Assembly (NCBI GenBank): GCA_018052945.1
Contig: JAGPMH010000010.1
Location: 1-51,104 of the forward strand
Origin: Negativicutes bacterium
GTDB lineage: Bacteria > Bacillota > Negativicutes > JAGPMH01
Reading direction: 5' to 3'
DNA: 51,104 bases
Shown: positions 9,637-17,708 of the stretch, one piece after another
How positions within the stretch are numbered: position 1 is the stretch's first letter
Layout of the letters: the number at the start of each line of letters is the position of its first letter
Notes under the pieces: generated by a model
Seen by the model: only the letters and a program-made list of their open reading frames with translations
What the model was told of the DNA's origin: nothing
The model's database searches: none
Translations under genes and position numbers: made by a program

Positions 9637-12090
9637 TTATTTATTATATGTTATTAATAATTTAGTCATTTCAGCTTCAGCCAAAGGCTTAAAGAAATAA
9701 TAGCCTTGAATTTCATCGCAATTATGATTTTTTAAAAACTCTAATTGTTCTTTTGTTTCTACACCTTCGGCAATAACATTCATCCCAATACTCTTAGCTA
9801 GCACTATAATTCCTTTTGCTAAAGCTTCATCTTTGTGATCAATGCCTATCCCTCTAATAAATTGCATTGCAACTTTGAGTCGGTCCACCGGCAGGTGTTT
9901 CAAATAACTCAGGGAGGAATACTCTGTCCCAAAATCATCAATAGCGATACTAACACCAATTTGCCTAAATGCATTTAAAGTATTTATAATATAGCTTTTT
10001 TCTTTCATGGCAATCGTCTCAGTAATCTCTAATTCCAAGTATTGTGGTGCTAACTTTGTCTCCTTTAACACCGCTTCTACTAAGTTTAATAAATCATTAT
10101 TATGGAATTGTCTTAACGACAAATTAACACCCATCCGAATTTTCGGTAGCCCTTGTTCTTGCCACTTTTTATTTTGTTGACATGCAGTTCTTAACACCCA
10201 TTCACCAATCGGTAAAATCAAGCCAGTTTTTTCAGCAATCGGAATAAACTTAGCTGGTGATATTAACCCCATTACAGGATGTCGCCACCTTATTAACGCT
10301 TCTACGCCCATAATTTGATTATTATGACAACTAAGTTGCGGTTGGTAATAAAGCTCAAGTTCATTTTTTTCAATCGCTCGATATAAGTTAGTACTTAATT
10401 CCATCGTCTCATTCGCAACATCTTTCATTACCGGTGTGCAAAATAAGTATTGGTTTTTTCCGTTTTCTTTCGCTTTATACATAGCAATATCCGCATTTTT
10501 AATTAGCATATCAGGAGTTTGTCCATCAGCCGGATAGACAGCAACACCAACACTTGTTGTCAAAAAATAATCTTGGTTTTCCAAATGAAATGGTTCTTGG
10601 AAACAATTAACGATTTTATTGGCAATAAGTTCTACCCCTGAACAATTATCTAACTCTTCAATGATAACAATAAATTCATCACCACCATGTCTGGCAATAA
10701 CATCAGATTTCCTTAAAGTTTTCAGCAATCTTTCTGCTACTTCTTGTAAAATCTGATCGCCCATCCCATGGCCTTTACTGTCATTAATCATTTTAAACCC
10801 ATCAATATCTAAAAACAAAACAGCCATACACTTATTATTTCGTTCTGCCAAAGTTATCGAGTGCACTAGTAATTCATTTAATAAATTACGATTAGGCAGT
10901 CCTGTTAAAGTATCATGGTAAGCAATATATTTTATTTGTTCTTGAGTTTTTTGATGCTCTAAAACTTCATCTTGTAATTTTTCAATGGATTTTTTAAGGG
11001 CACTTTCACTTTTACTTAAAAATAGTTGTGACCGTTCCAAAGCTCCTAGCATCCCATTTATTTCATTAGAAACGTCGGTTAACTCATCATCAATATTTTG
11101 TCTTTTTAACCTTACACTTAAATCTTTGCCTTCACCAATTTTCCTAATATCATTACTTAATTCTTGAAAGCGTAATAAAATTCCTCGGTCTAAGATAACC
11201 GTGATGATAATAGCAAAGAGAAAAAACAATCCTAACAACAGCCACAACGTTGCTTTTATCCCCGCCTCCCCAATATTATTAATATCGCGGTTTTTCTCGA
11301 TGCTAAGCAATAATAAGTGTTTACCATCTATATCATCTAAAAAAGCTCGCCCGATTATTTTTTGATCACTAACCGCATCAATTTGAATTTTATCATCTTT
11401 TAAATCAAAAATTTTTTGATCATATTCAAAATCTTTTAAAAAAGTCAGCTTAATTTCTGAGCTTAATTCTTCTCCGATATCAGCAATCTTTTTTTCAGTA
11501 AAATTTGCTCCTAACACAATATAGCCATTAATCGGACCTTCACCAGCACTAGTTAAAATTGGACAAATTGATAATAATATCAAATCTTTTCCGTTTAAAG
11601 TTACAATACCAGATTTACGATATTTGACATCATTATTTTGTAATAAACTATGATCTTTTATATACTTTAGTAAAGCTTCATCGATAGGAACACTTTCTTT
11701 TTTTTGTAAATCATAACCTTCGCCATGTACCAAATTACCCTTATTGTCAATGAATAACATTATATTTATTTTTAAGTTATTTAAGGTATCTTCTGATAAA
11801 TTTGCTTTAATATATTCTGGATTTTTGTCTATCATAAATTGATAGCTATTATCCCAAACAGCCCAATCCATTACGATAGTATCAAGCACTTCAATTTCCT
11901 TGAATATTTCCTTTTTTGTTCTTTCAACATTTTCTATAATATATTTATCTTCGAGTATATTAATTTTATCTTGCATTACAGTATGTAAAATAAGATAAAC
12001 CATTCCAGTCGTTAAAATTAACATAACCGCCATGATTCCAATAAATCTAGTGCGGATTGATTTAAACCATTTAGATTTTTTATTCATCAT
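9637..12090 (-). CDS. CHASE4-HAMP-GGDEF-EAL c-di-GMP signalling protein
   Basis: Membrane sensor making, and perhaps degrading, cyclic di-GMP. Order in an 817-aa protein: TM1 (about 15-37); an extracytoplasmic CHASE4 domain with the typical MDWAVWDNSYQF stretch; TM2 (about 279-299); HAMP; coiled coil (about 350-388); GGDEF; EAL. The cyclase motif GGDEF (about 469-473) is intact and preceded by an RxxD product-inhibition site (RKSD). The EAL domain keeps EALIR, NLS, EITE, DDFG, EGVE and QG. However, the usual DDFGTGYSS reads DDFGTEYSS, and the KxD motif reads KVA, losing the Asp. I infer a cyclase with a weak or dead phosphodiesterase. Start: ATG 12090, or 12087, 5-8 bases after GGGG; an ATG at 12105 precedes that site and is unlikely. 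Confidence 0.93.
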   Translation of the reverse strand: MMNKKSKWFKSIRTRFIGIMAVMLILTTGMVYLILHTVMQDKINILEDKYIIENVERTKKEIFKEIEVLDTIVMDWAVWDNSYQFMIDKNPEYIKANLSEDTLNNLKINIMLFIDNKGNLVHGEGYDLQKKESVPIDEALLKYIKDHSLLQNNDVKYRKSGIVTLNGKDLILLSICPILTSAGEGPINGYIVLGANFTEKKIADIGEELSSEIKLTFLKDFEYDQKIFDLKDDKIQIDAVSDQKIIGRAFLDDIDGKHLLLLSIEKNRDINNIGEAGIKATLWLLLGLFFLFAIIITVILDRGILLRFQELSNDIRKIGEGKDLSVRLKRQNIDDELTDVSNEINGMLGALERSQLFLSKSESALKKSIEKLQDEVLEHQKTQEQIKYIAYHDTLTGLPNRNLLNELLVHSITLAERNNKCMAVLFLDIDGFKMINDSKGHGMGDQILQEVAERLLKTLRKSDVIARHGGDEFIVIIEELDNCSGVELIANKIVNCFQEPFHLENQDYFLTTSVGVAVYPADGQTPDMLIKNADIAMYKAKENGKNQYLFCTPVMKDVANETMELSTNLYRAIEKNELELYYQPQLSCHNNQIMGVEALIRWRHPVMGLISPAKFIPIAEKTGLILPIGEWVLRTACQQNKKWQEQGLPKIRMGVNLSLRQFHNNDLLNLVEAVLKETKLAPQYLELEITETIAMKEKSYIINTLNAFRQIGVSIAIDDFGTEYSSLSYLKHLPVDRLKVAMQFIRGIGIDHKDEALAKGIIVLAKSIGMNVIAEGVETKEQLEFLKNHNCDEIQGYYFFKPLAEAEMTKLLITYNK

Positions 12091-12109
12091 AAAATCCCCG
12101 TTCATTAAA

Positions 12110-12196
12110 GGATATAATTACTTTATAAATTCTGGATTAAATCATGATATCCTGCAATTAATATCATTTGTTAAAAGTCTTTATATTTTACAAATG
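12110..12196. promoter_or_regulatory. Divergent intergenic region with two inverted repeats
   Basis: Between the GGDEF-EAL gene (minus) and the KTSC gene (plus). GGATAT (12110-12115) can pair with ATATCC (12147-12152). A second hairpin has arms CATTTGTTAAAA and TTTTACAAATG (12165-12196). Promoters for both genes must lie here, but no clear -35/-10 pair stands out. I see none of the conserved core of a c-di-GMP riboswitch. Confidence 0.3.
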
Positions 12197-12249
12197 AAGG
12201 ACTTTCGACCTAAATGTAGTATTTATACACTAGAAAGAGGTGATTGCTA

Positions 12250-12456
12250 ATGAAAATGACTCCTATTGAATCAACTTATGTCAATGCGGTCGGCTATCAA
12301 GATGAAATTTTAGCAATTTATTTTACTAATGGATCACTTTATTATTATTTAGCAGTACCTGAACTAATTTTTAATAATTTATTAGAAGCAAGTTGTAAAG
12401 GATTATTTATTATGCAGAATATTAAGAACAAATTCGTAGCAAAACAGATACTATAA
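12250..12456 (+). CDS. KTSC domain protein
   Basis: Small protein of 68 aa, the only plus-strand gene in the window. It matches the KTSC domain: a two-strand start (STYVNAVGYQ), the LAIYFTNGSLYYYLAVP core and a closing EASCKGLFIMQNIK segment where many members have KGxFFNxxIK. KTSC domains occur alone or fused to RNA-related proteins and have no firmly established function. The ATG at 12250 is preceded by AGAGGTGA with 6 bases spacing. An in-frame TTG at 12244 is too close to that site. It converges on the signal peptidase gene and shares its terminator. Confidence 0.8.
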   Translation: MKMTPIESTYVNAVGYQDEILAIYFTNGSLYYYLAVPELIFNNLLEASCKGLFIMQNIKNKFVAKQIL

Positions 12457-12502
12457 TAAAAAAATGCTAACTCTAATTTTGAGTTAGCATTTTTTTATTA
12501 TA
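12452..12502. terminator. Bidirectional terminator shared by the KTSC gene and lepB
   Basis: Perfect inverted repeat: 9-base GC-containing core (TGCTAACTC / GAGTTAGCA) with a 7-base loop, flanked by A7 and T7 and then by further complementary bases. It reads as an intrinsic terminator on both strands. The repeat includes the TAA stop of the KTSC gene (12454-12456) and the stop of lepB (12498-12500). Confidence 0.9.
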
Positions 12503-13022
12503 AAGTTTTCAACTCATTAAAAGGCCAAAAGACAACCATTGCTTTTCCTTTTATTAGTTTGTACGGCACAAAGCCGACTGACTTTGAGCGACTGTCATCT
12601 GAATTATTACGATTATCACCCATTACAAAAAGGTGTCCCGCCGGAACTGTTGCTAATTCATAAGAGCCTCTAGTTTCGCGAGAAAGGTACTCTTCTTTTT
12701 GTAATTGATTATTAACAAAAACTTTACCATCTTTAATTTCAATAGTATCACCAGGAGTTGCGATAACTCTTTTGATATAATCTTTTTGCGGATCTGCCGG
12801 TGATTGGAAAATTAAAACTTCACCTTTGGCCGGCTCTTTAAAACGATAAATAAACTTATTAACGACCAGTCTTTCATCACCCATTAATGTTGGTTGCATA
12901 GAAGGTCCGGATACTTTATATAATTCCACAATGAAATATCTTATGAAAAATGCTAAAACAACTGCTATGGTAATAGCAATAACCCAATCTTTTATTTCTT
13001 CAAATATTGATTCATTACTCAT
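12498..13022 (-). CDS. lepB: Signal peptidase I
   Basis: Membrane serine peptidase that cleaves signal peptides of exported proteins. 174 aa with one N-terminal membrane segment (about 12-30). The catalytic Ser lies in VSGPSMQPTL just outside it, and the general-base Lys in DYIKRVIATPGD. The C-terminal GDNRNNSDDSRSKSVGFV box is also conserved. I set the start at ATG 13022 (MSNESIFEE) because a near-perfect AGGAGGT lies 7 bases upstream. A longer reading to 13058 has no ribosome site and would run into the terminator-like repeat. It follows rplS. Confidence 0.95.
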   Translation of the reverse strand: MSNESIFEEIKDWVIAITIAVVLAFFIRYFIVELYKVSGPSMQPTLMGDERLVVNKFIYRFKEPAKGEVLIFQSPADPQKDYIKRVIATPGDTIEIKDGKVFVNNQLQKEEYLSRETRGSYELATVPAGHLFVMGDNRNNSDDSRSKSVGFVPYKLIKGKAMVVFWPFNELKTL

Positions 13023-13046
13023 AATAGTACCTCCTAAAATAAGTAA

Positions 13047-13075
13047 TAGGGACTGCACCAGAAATACAGTCCCTA
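13047..13075 (-). terminator. Terminator-like hairpin after rplS
   Basis: Inverted repeat TAGGGACTG / CAGTCCCTA with an 11-base loop, 10 bases past the rplS stop. On the minus strand it is followed by TTACTTATTTT. Because lepB begins 25 bases further on with no obvious promoter, read-through or attenuation between rplS and lepB is likely. Confidence 0.65.
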
Positions 13076-13084
13076 CTTTTTCTA

Positions 13085-13426
13085 CTAACGTCTTTCTTTA
13101 ATACGAGCAGCTTTACCAGTAAGATTACGTAAATAGTAAAGTTTTGCACGACGTACAATACCTTTACGAACTACTTCAATTTTATCAAGTCTTGGGGAAT
13201 GTACAGGGAATGTACGTTCTACGCCAACACCATAAGATACACGTCTAACTGTGAAAGTTTCACGAACTCCACCGCTTTGACGAGTGATTACTACGCCTTC
13301 AAAAGCCTGAATACGCTCACGAGAACCCTCTACTACTTTTACATGAACACGTACAGTATCTCCAGGTCTAAATTCAGGGATATCACTACGTAATTGTTCT
13401 TGTTCTAAAGCTTGAATAATATTCAT
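13085..13426 (-). CDS. rplS: 50S ribosomal protein L19
   Basis: Large-subunit ribosomal protein at the 30S-50S interface, 113 aa. The conserved [25 protein letters not shown] and [11 protein letters not shown] stretches are all present. ATG 13426 follows AAGGAGGAATTATA. It has its own strong promoter and a leader resembling the Firmicutes L19 leader, so it is probably autoregulated and partly uncoupled from the trmD genes upstream. Confidence 0.98.
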   Translation of the reverse strand: MNIIQALEQEQLRSDIPEFRPGDTVRVHVKVVEGSRERIQAFEGVVITRQSGGVRETFTVRRVSYGVGVERTFPVHSPRLDKIEVVRKGIVRRAKLYYLRNLTGKAARIKERR

Positions 13427-13435
13427 TATAATTCC

Positions 13436-13488
13436 TCCTTATATTAGACGTTCATAGCGAATAATCGCAGAGGACCGTCCACATGCAC
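13436..13488 (-). ncRNA. Probable L19 (rplS) mRNA leader
   Basis: The short 5' untranslated region contains GTGGACGGTCCTCTG, flanked by pairable segments. From memory this matches the conserved core of the Rfam L19 leader found before rplS in Firmicutes, where it is thought to bind L19 for feedback control. Position immediately before the rplS ribosome site supports the call; I could not run a covariance search. Confidence 0.65.
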
Positions 13489-13494
13489 TTAAAT

Positions 13495-13523
13495 ATTATA
13501 ACACTTAAAATTAAGTATTACAA
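13495..13523 (-). promoter_or_regulatory. Promoter of rplS
   Basis: Minus-strand -35 TTGTAA (13518-13523), 17-base spacer, -10 TATAAT (13495-13500) with a TGn extension. It lies between the SPOUT methylase stop and the L19 leader. Confidence 0.8.
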
Positions 13524-13533
13524 CAATATTTTA

Positions 13534-14106
13534 TTATTTTTTCCACCAAGTTTCGCCTAACAATCGGTCTAAAATAATCGCCACTGCCGAACGCACCGGT
13601 AAATGGTTATAGTCACCAGGTCCATAAATAGGTTCTAAAATATAATCAAAGTTTTCCATAACCTCATTTTTTATCCCCCATCCAGTACCAAACAAGACTA
13701 AGCAAGGTCTATTATCATTTGATATTTTATCACGTAAATTATTGTATGAAATGGTATTAGGAAAAACCCTTGCATCAGTCGTAACAACGATTGGTCGTTC
13801 ACCTTCTTGGATCGTTATTTCCTCAATACAATCTTCAATCGAATCTTTTAAATTGACAATACTAAATGCTTCTTTGCGATCAACATTATAAGTACTGCCA
13901 AAACCTTCTTGCCAATATTCCAAAACTTTACCAACTAGATCTTGTTGAATAGCATGCGGATGAATAATATAGTAATTGCTAATATTATACGTCCGTGCCG
14001 TTCTGGCAATATCGTGAATATCAAAATTAGTAACGGCGGTAGTAACAATTTCATTGTTTTTATTATAAATAGGATAATGTACTAATCCTATATAGACATT
14101 GGACAA
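13534..14106 (-). CDS. SPOUT-type RNA methyltransferase (TM1570-like, Methyltrn_RNA_4)
   Basis: Predicted SAM-dependent RNA 2'-O- or base-methyltransferase of the alpha/beta-knot superfamily, about 190 aa. The C-terminal knot is visible as CLVLFGTGWGIKNEVM followed by LEPIYGPGDYNHLPVRSA. The family has a structural representative in Thermotoga (TM1570), where it also neighbours trmD. Its RNA target is not established to my knowledge. Start: TTG at 14106, 8 bases after AGGAG, rather than the in-frame GTG at 14115, which abuts the ribosome site. It directly follows trmD. Confidence 0.85.
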   Translation of the reverse strand: MSNVYIGLVHYPIYNKNNEIVTTAVTNFDIHDIARTARTYNISNYYIIHPHAIQQDLVGKVLEYWQEGFGSTYNVDRKEAFSIVNLKDSIEDCIEEITIQEGERPIVVTTDARVFPNTISYNNLRDKISNDNRPCLVLFGTGWGIKNEVMENFDYILEPIYGPGDYNHLPVRSAVAIILDRLLGETWWKK

Positions 14107-14107
14107 A

Positions 14108-14839
14108 TTATTCACTCCTATGTTTAAGCGTTGCTAGATATTTTTTGTCATCAGCACTTAAAGTGGTTTTTTCCAATAAATCTGGTCGATTTAAGAAGGT
14201 CTTTTTCAGACTTTCGTTATGTCGCCATTTTTTTATTTTAGCATGATCACCTGATAGTAGTATTTCCGGCACTGACATTCCTCTAAACTCGCGTGGTCTA
14301 GTATATTGTGGATATTCTAATAATCCATTATAAAAAGAATCGCCAATAGCCGATTCTCCTGAACCTAAAACACCATTTAGCATTCGAGCTACAGCGTCAA
14401 TAACAACCATTGCCGGTATCTCGCCCCCGGTTAAAACATAGTCACCAATTGAAATCGCTTCATCTACCAGATTATCGGTTATTCTAGCATCAAAGCCTTC
14501 ATAATGGCCACAAAGAAAAATCAGTTCATCATATTGTGCTAATTCCTTCGCTTTTTCTTGAGTAAACGGTTGACCACTAGGACACATTAAAAGCACTCTT
14601 TTTTTTCCTGATGTTTTAAGACTCTCAACAGCTGCAAACATTGGTTCAGGTTTTAAAACCATCCCAGCTCCACCACCAAACGGATAGTCATCGACCATTT
14701 GATGCTTATCTTGTGCAAAATCCCTTGGATTAACAGTTTCAATCGTTAAAAGTTTTTTTTCTTGAGCTCTTTTCATAATGCTATGATTAAATGGTGCTGT
14801 AAACATATCAGGAAAAATCGTTATTATATTGATTTTCAT
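14108..14839 (-). CDS. trmD: tRNA (guanine-N1)-methyltransferase TrmD
   Basis: Methylates G37 of tRNAs reading CNN and related codons, preventing +1 frameshifting. 243 aa. The deep-knot SAM site is intact (LCGHYEGFDARI and SIGDYVLTGGEIPAMVV), as is the N-terminal FPDMFTAPFNHSIMKRA. Its ATG overlaps the rimM stop by one base, the usual rimM-trmD coupling. Confidence 0.98.
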   Translation of the reverse strand: MKINIITIFPDMFTAPFNHSIMKRAQEKKLLTIETVNPRDFAQDKHQMVDDYPFGGGAGMVLKPEPMFAAVESLKTSGKKRVLLMCPSGQPFTQEKAKELAQYDELIFLCGHYEGFDARITDNLVDEAISIGDYVLTGGEIPAMVVIDAVARMLNGVLGSGESAIGDSFYNGLLEYPQYTRPREFRGMSVPEILLSGDHAKIKKWRHNESLKKTFLNRPDLLEKTTLSADDKKYLATLKHRSE

Positions 14840-15327
14840 TAATCTAATTCCTCTAATAACTCAACTTTCATGAAGCCATCCACAAGGTTTATTTCTTTTA
14901 CTACTTTTTTTAGTGCAGGCACCAGTATTTGTTTCTTGCCCTCAACAACATAAACATCATTGCTACCAGTCTTTAAAACTTCAGTAATCTTACCTAATTT
15001 AGAACCTTTATCATCAATAACTTCTAAACCAATTATATCAAAGTTATAATATTCACCTTCAGGCAATGATGGTATATCACTGCGATTGAGCATTAATAAT
15101 TTCCCGTTAAAAATTTCAATATCATTTCTGCTATTAATATTTTTAAATTTAGCTATAATAAATTTATTACTAAATTTTACAGATTCCAGTTCCATTTTTG
15201 AATCATCTTCTAGAAAAACAGTTTTTAAATTTTCAAATCGTTCCGGAAAATCAGTTAACGGCACAATTCTAACTTCACCCCGCACGCCGTGCGGGGCTGA
15301 TATCTTACCTATAACAACTTTTTTCAT
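14839..15327 (-). CDS. rimM: 16S rRNA processing protein RimM
   Basis: Assembly factor for the 30S head that binds ribosomal protein S19. 162 aa: N-terminal RimM barrel (GKISAPHGVRGEVRI, about 6-80) and a C-terminal PRC-barrel (EYYNFDIIGLEV onward). It overlaps trmD by one base and starts one base after the ylqD stop. Confidence 0.96.
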   Translation of the reverse strand: MKKVVIGKISAPHGVRGEVRIVPLTDFPERFENLKTVFLEDDSKMELESVKFSNKFIIAKFKNINSRNDIEIFNGKLLMLNRSDIPSLPEGEYYNFDIIGLEVIDDKGSKLGKITEVLKTGSNDVYVVEGKKQILVPALKKVVKEINLVDGFMKVELLEELD

Positions 15328-15328
15328 A

Positions 15329-15736
15329 CTAATTCCTAAACGCCAGAATTTTACCGTCTTCCAGTAAAACTTCAGAATTCATAATTTGAGGCAATTCATC
15401 CCCTACTTTTAATTCCACAATACGTTCAAATGTTCCTTGAACAATTTCCGACCCAATTTCTAAGTCTGATGTTTCTTTTAGTTTTTCTAATAAATGATTT
15501 TTCAGATCTAATCTTTTTTGTTTTTCCATCTCAACTTGTTGACGAATCGCCACTAGCCCTTGAGCATCTTGTTTAGCTTGTTCTGCCATAACACGTTTAG
15601 CATGAAAATCAATTTGTTGTAATTCTAAGTCAGTTTTTTTAAGGTTATCTTGTAATTCATTTGTTAATTGTTTTTTAAGATTTTCTGTTACTTTTGCTTT
15701 AATAGTAATTGGACATTTTATAGTTATACTTTCCAT
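15329..15736 (-). CDS. YlqD-family protein
   Basis: 135-aa protein of the YlqD family, which in Firmicutes sits between the KH protein gene and rimM. It is mostly charged, with a central alpha-helical, probably coiled-coil segment rich in Gln, Lys and Glu (about 40-95), between short beta-rich ends (SITIKCPITIKAKVTE; EGTF-type turn near residue 110). No catalytic motif is visible and function is not established. The assignment rests on position and general features. Confidence 0.75.
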   Translation of the reverse strand: MESITIKCPITIKAKVTENLKKQLTNELQDNLKKTDLELQQIDFHAKRVMAEQAKQDAQGLVAIRQQVEMEKQKRLDLKNHLLEKLKETSDLEIGSEIVQGTFERIVELKVGDELPQIMNSEVLLEDGKILAFRN

Positions 15737-15774
15737 TTGAGTCCACCTTCATATTATTATTTTATAAACAAGTA

Positions 15775-15808
15775 GCGGCAAGACTTTCTAAATAGAAAAT
15801 TTTGCCGC
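15775..15808 (-). other. Intra-operon hairpin between khpA and ylqD
   Basis: Two-tiered stem: outer arms GCGGCAA / TTGCCGC and inner arms TTTCTA / TAGAAA. It lies 8 bases past the khpA stop. There is no proper U-tract, so it looks more like an mRNA processing or stabilising element or a weak attenuator than a full terminator. Confidence 0.55.
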
Positions 15809-15815
15809 GTAAACA

Positions 15816-16043
15816 CTAGACTATTTCAACAGTAACTTTTTTATTTTCAATAGTTGCTGCTGCTTTAACAACAGTTCGTAACGCTTTTGCAATACGACCT
15901 TGTTTACCAATAACCTTACCCATATCTTCTGAAGCTACACTTAGCTCATAAACTATGATGTTAGAGTCATTTTTTTCAGTTACTACTACTTGTTCAGGAT
16001 TACTAACCAAGGCTTTGGCGATAACTTCAATAATTTTCTTCAT
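15816..16043 (-). CDS. khpA: KH-domain RNA-binding protein KhpA
   Basis: 75-aa single KH-domain protein with the GxxG loop in IGKQGRIAKALRTVVKAAA. It belongs to the YlqC/KhpA family, an RNA chaperone-like partner of KhpB (EloR/Jag) in Gram-positive bacteria, linked to cell division and elongation. It sits in its usual place directly after rpsP (5-base gap). Confidence 0.92.
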   Translation of the reverse strand: MKKIIEVIAKALVSNPEQVVVTEKNDSNIIVYELSVASEDMGKVIGKQGRIAKALRTVVKAAATIENKKVTVEIV

Positions 16044-16048
16044 CGATA

Positions 16049-16330
16049 TTATGCCTCTTTCTTAGCTTTTTTTTGCTCATCCCATTTTTGCATGATACCA
16101 GCTTTACTAAATAAAGATTTTACAGTATCAGTAGGTTGAGCACCATTTTTCATCCAGTTGATTGCTTTTTCTTCATCAATTTTGATTACTGCAGGTTCAA
16201 CAGTGGAATCATAGTGTCCTAAAATTTCAATAAAACGTCCATCACGTGGAGAACGTGAATCAGCTACAACCACACGATAGAACGGATTTTTTTTAGCACC
16301 CATACGGTTTAAACGAATTTTAACTGCCAT
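16049..16330 (-). CDS. rpsP: 30S ribosomal protein S16
   Basis: Small-subunit assembly protein, 93 aa, beginning [26 protein letters not shown], a stretch nearly invariant in S16 (given here by its first residues). ATG 16330 is 6 bases after AGGAGGTG. An in-frame GTG at 16339 overlaps that site and is not used. First of the small translation genes after ffh. Confidence 0.98.
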   Translation of the reverse strand: MAVKIRLNRMGAKKNPFYRVVVADSRSPRDGRFIEILGHYDSTVEPAVIKIDEEKAINWMKNGAQPTDTVKSLFSKAGIMQKWDEQKKAKKEA

Positions 16331-16357
16331 TAATTTCACCTCCTTATATTATTATAG

Positions 16358-17707
16358 TTATTTCATAAATGGTAATTTAAAACCACCTAAGCCTTTACCA
16401 AACTTTTGTAAGCCCTTCATTTTTTTCATCATTTTCTTGGCTTCAACAAATTGTTTAATTAATTTATTAACATCCTGCACACGAGTTCCACTACCAGTAG
16501 CAATCCTCTTTCGTCTACTACCATTAATAATATTAACATCACGACGTTCTTTAGGCGTCATCGCATAAATAATAGCTTCAATGCGTTTGACTTCCTTCTC
16601 ATCTATTTTAACATCGCCAATTTGCTTCTTCAAATTACCCATACCGGGAATCATATTTATAATCTGCTCAAAAGAACCTATTTTTTTAATTTGTTGCATC
16701 TGCGTTAAAAAATCATCTAACGTAAATTCATCTTTTAATAATTTTTGTTCTAAATCTTTAGTCTTTTCCAAATCAAAATTAGTTTGAGCTTTTTCAATCA
16801 AAGTGAGCATATCACCCATGCCCAAAATTCTTGAAGCCATTCGATCAGGATGAAATGGTTCTAACGCATCCAGTTTCTCGCCCATACCAACATATTTTAT
16901 CGGGCAACCAGTTACCGCTTTAACCGATAAAGCCGCTCCACCTCTAGCATCGCCATCAAGTTTTGTTAAAATAACACCATCTAAGCCTAAATCAGCATTA
17001 AATGATTCTGCAACATTAACCGCATCTTGTCCTGTCATCGCATCAACAACCAACAATATTTCATGTGGTTTAGCAGTAGCTTTAACATCTTTTAGCTCTT
17101 GCATTAACTCTTCATTAATATGAAGACGACCGGCAGTATCAATTATAACAATATCATTAGCATATAAGCTAGCATGTTCCAACGCTTTTTCTGCAATTGT
17201 TATCGGATTATTACCCTCCGGTAAAGAAAACACCGGTATCTCTAACTGTTCGCCTAAAACCTGCAATTGCTTTATCGCCGCTGGACGATAAATATCAGCT
17301 GCAACCAACAACGGACGCTTAGATTGCTTTTTAAAATTCATTGCTAGTTTACCGGCAGTGGTAGTTTTCCCGGCACCCTGTAAACCGACAAGCATAATAA
17401 CTGTTGGCGGTCTTGATGAAATGGCAATACGACTTTGAGTGCCACCCATTAAATCCGTTAACTCATCATTTACTATTTTTATGATAAATTGCGCTGGCGT
17501 TAAACTCTCTAAAACCTCTTTACCAATAGCTTTTTCTTTAACTTTAGCAATAAAATCTTTTACTACTTTAAAGTTAACATCAGCTTCTAACAACGCCATT
17601 CTTACTTCGCGCATAGCTTCATTGATATCTGTTTCAGTCAATTTACCTTGACCACGCAATTTTTTAAATGTTTCTTGCAGCTTATCAGCTAAGCCCTCAA
17701 AGATCAT
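16358..17707 (-). CDS. ffh: Signal recognition particle protein Ffh
   Basis: SRP54 GTPase that binds signal sequences of nascent membrane proteins and, with 4.5S/6S RNA, delivers ribosomes to FtsY. 449 aa. N domain (1-90); G domain with GLQGAGKTTTAGKLA, DTAGR, TKLDGDARGG; Met-rich M domain with a basic, glycine-rich end. ATG 17707 follows AAGGAGGAATAAA; a reading starting at 17728 would precede the ribosome site. It follows ylxM directly. I saw no SRP RNA gene in the window. Confidence 0.97.
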   Translation of the reverse strand: MIFEGLADKLQETFKKLRGQGKLTETDINEAMREVRMALLEADVNFKVVKDFIAKVKEKAIGKEVLESLTPAQFIIKIVNDELTDLMGGTQSRIAISSRPPTVIMLVGLQGAGKTTTAGKLAMNFKKQSKRPLLVAADIYRPAAIKQLQVLGEQLEIPVFSLPEGNNPITIAEKALEHASLYANDIVIIDTAGRLHINEELMQELKDVKATAKPHEILLVVDAMTGQDAVNVAESFNADLGLDGVILTKLDGDARGGAALSVKAVTGCPIKYVGMGEKLDALEPFHPDRMASRILGMGDMLTLIEKAQTNFDLEKTKDLEQKLLKDEFTLDDFLTQMQQIKKIGSFEQIINMIPGMGNLKKQIGDVKIDEKEVKRIEAIIYAMTPKERRDVNIINGSRRKRIATGSGTRVQDVNKLIKQFVEAKKMMKKMKGLQKFGKGLGGFKLPFMK

Positions 17708-17708
17708 T

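Noticed and set aside
12093-12249. c-di-GMP riboswitch between the GGDEF-EAL and KTSC genes
   Set aside because: Inverted repeats exist, but I see no GEMM-type core (conserved GCA...GGCAAACC and tetraloop-receptor elements).
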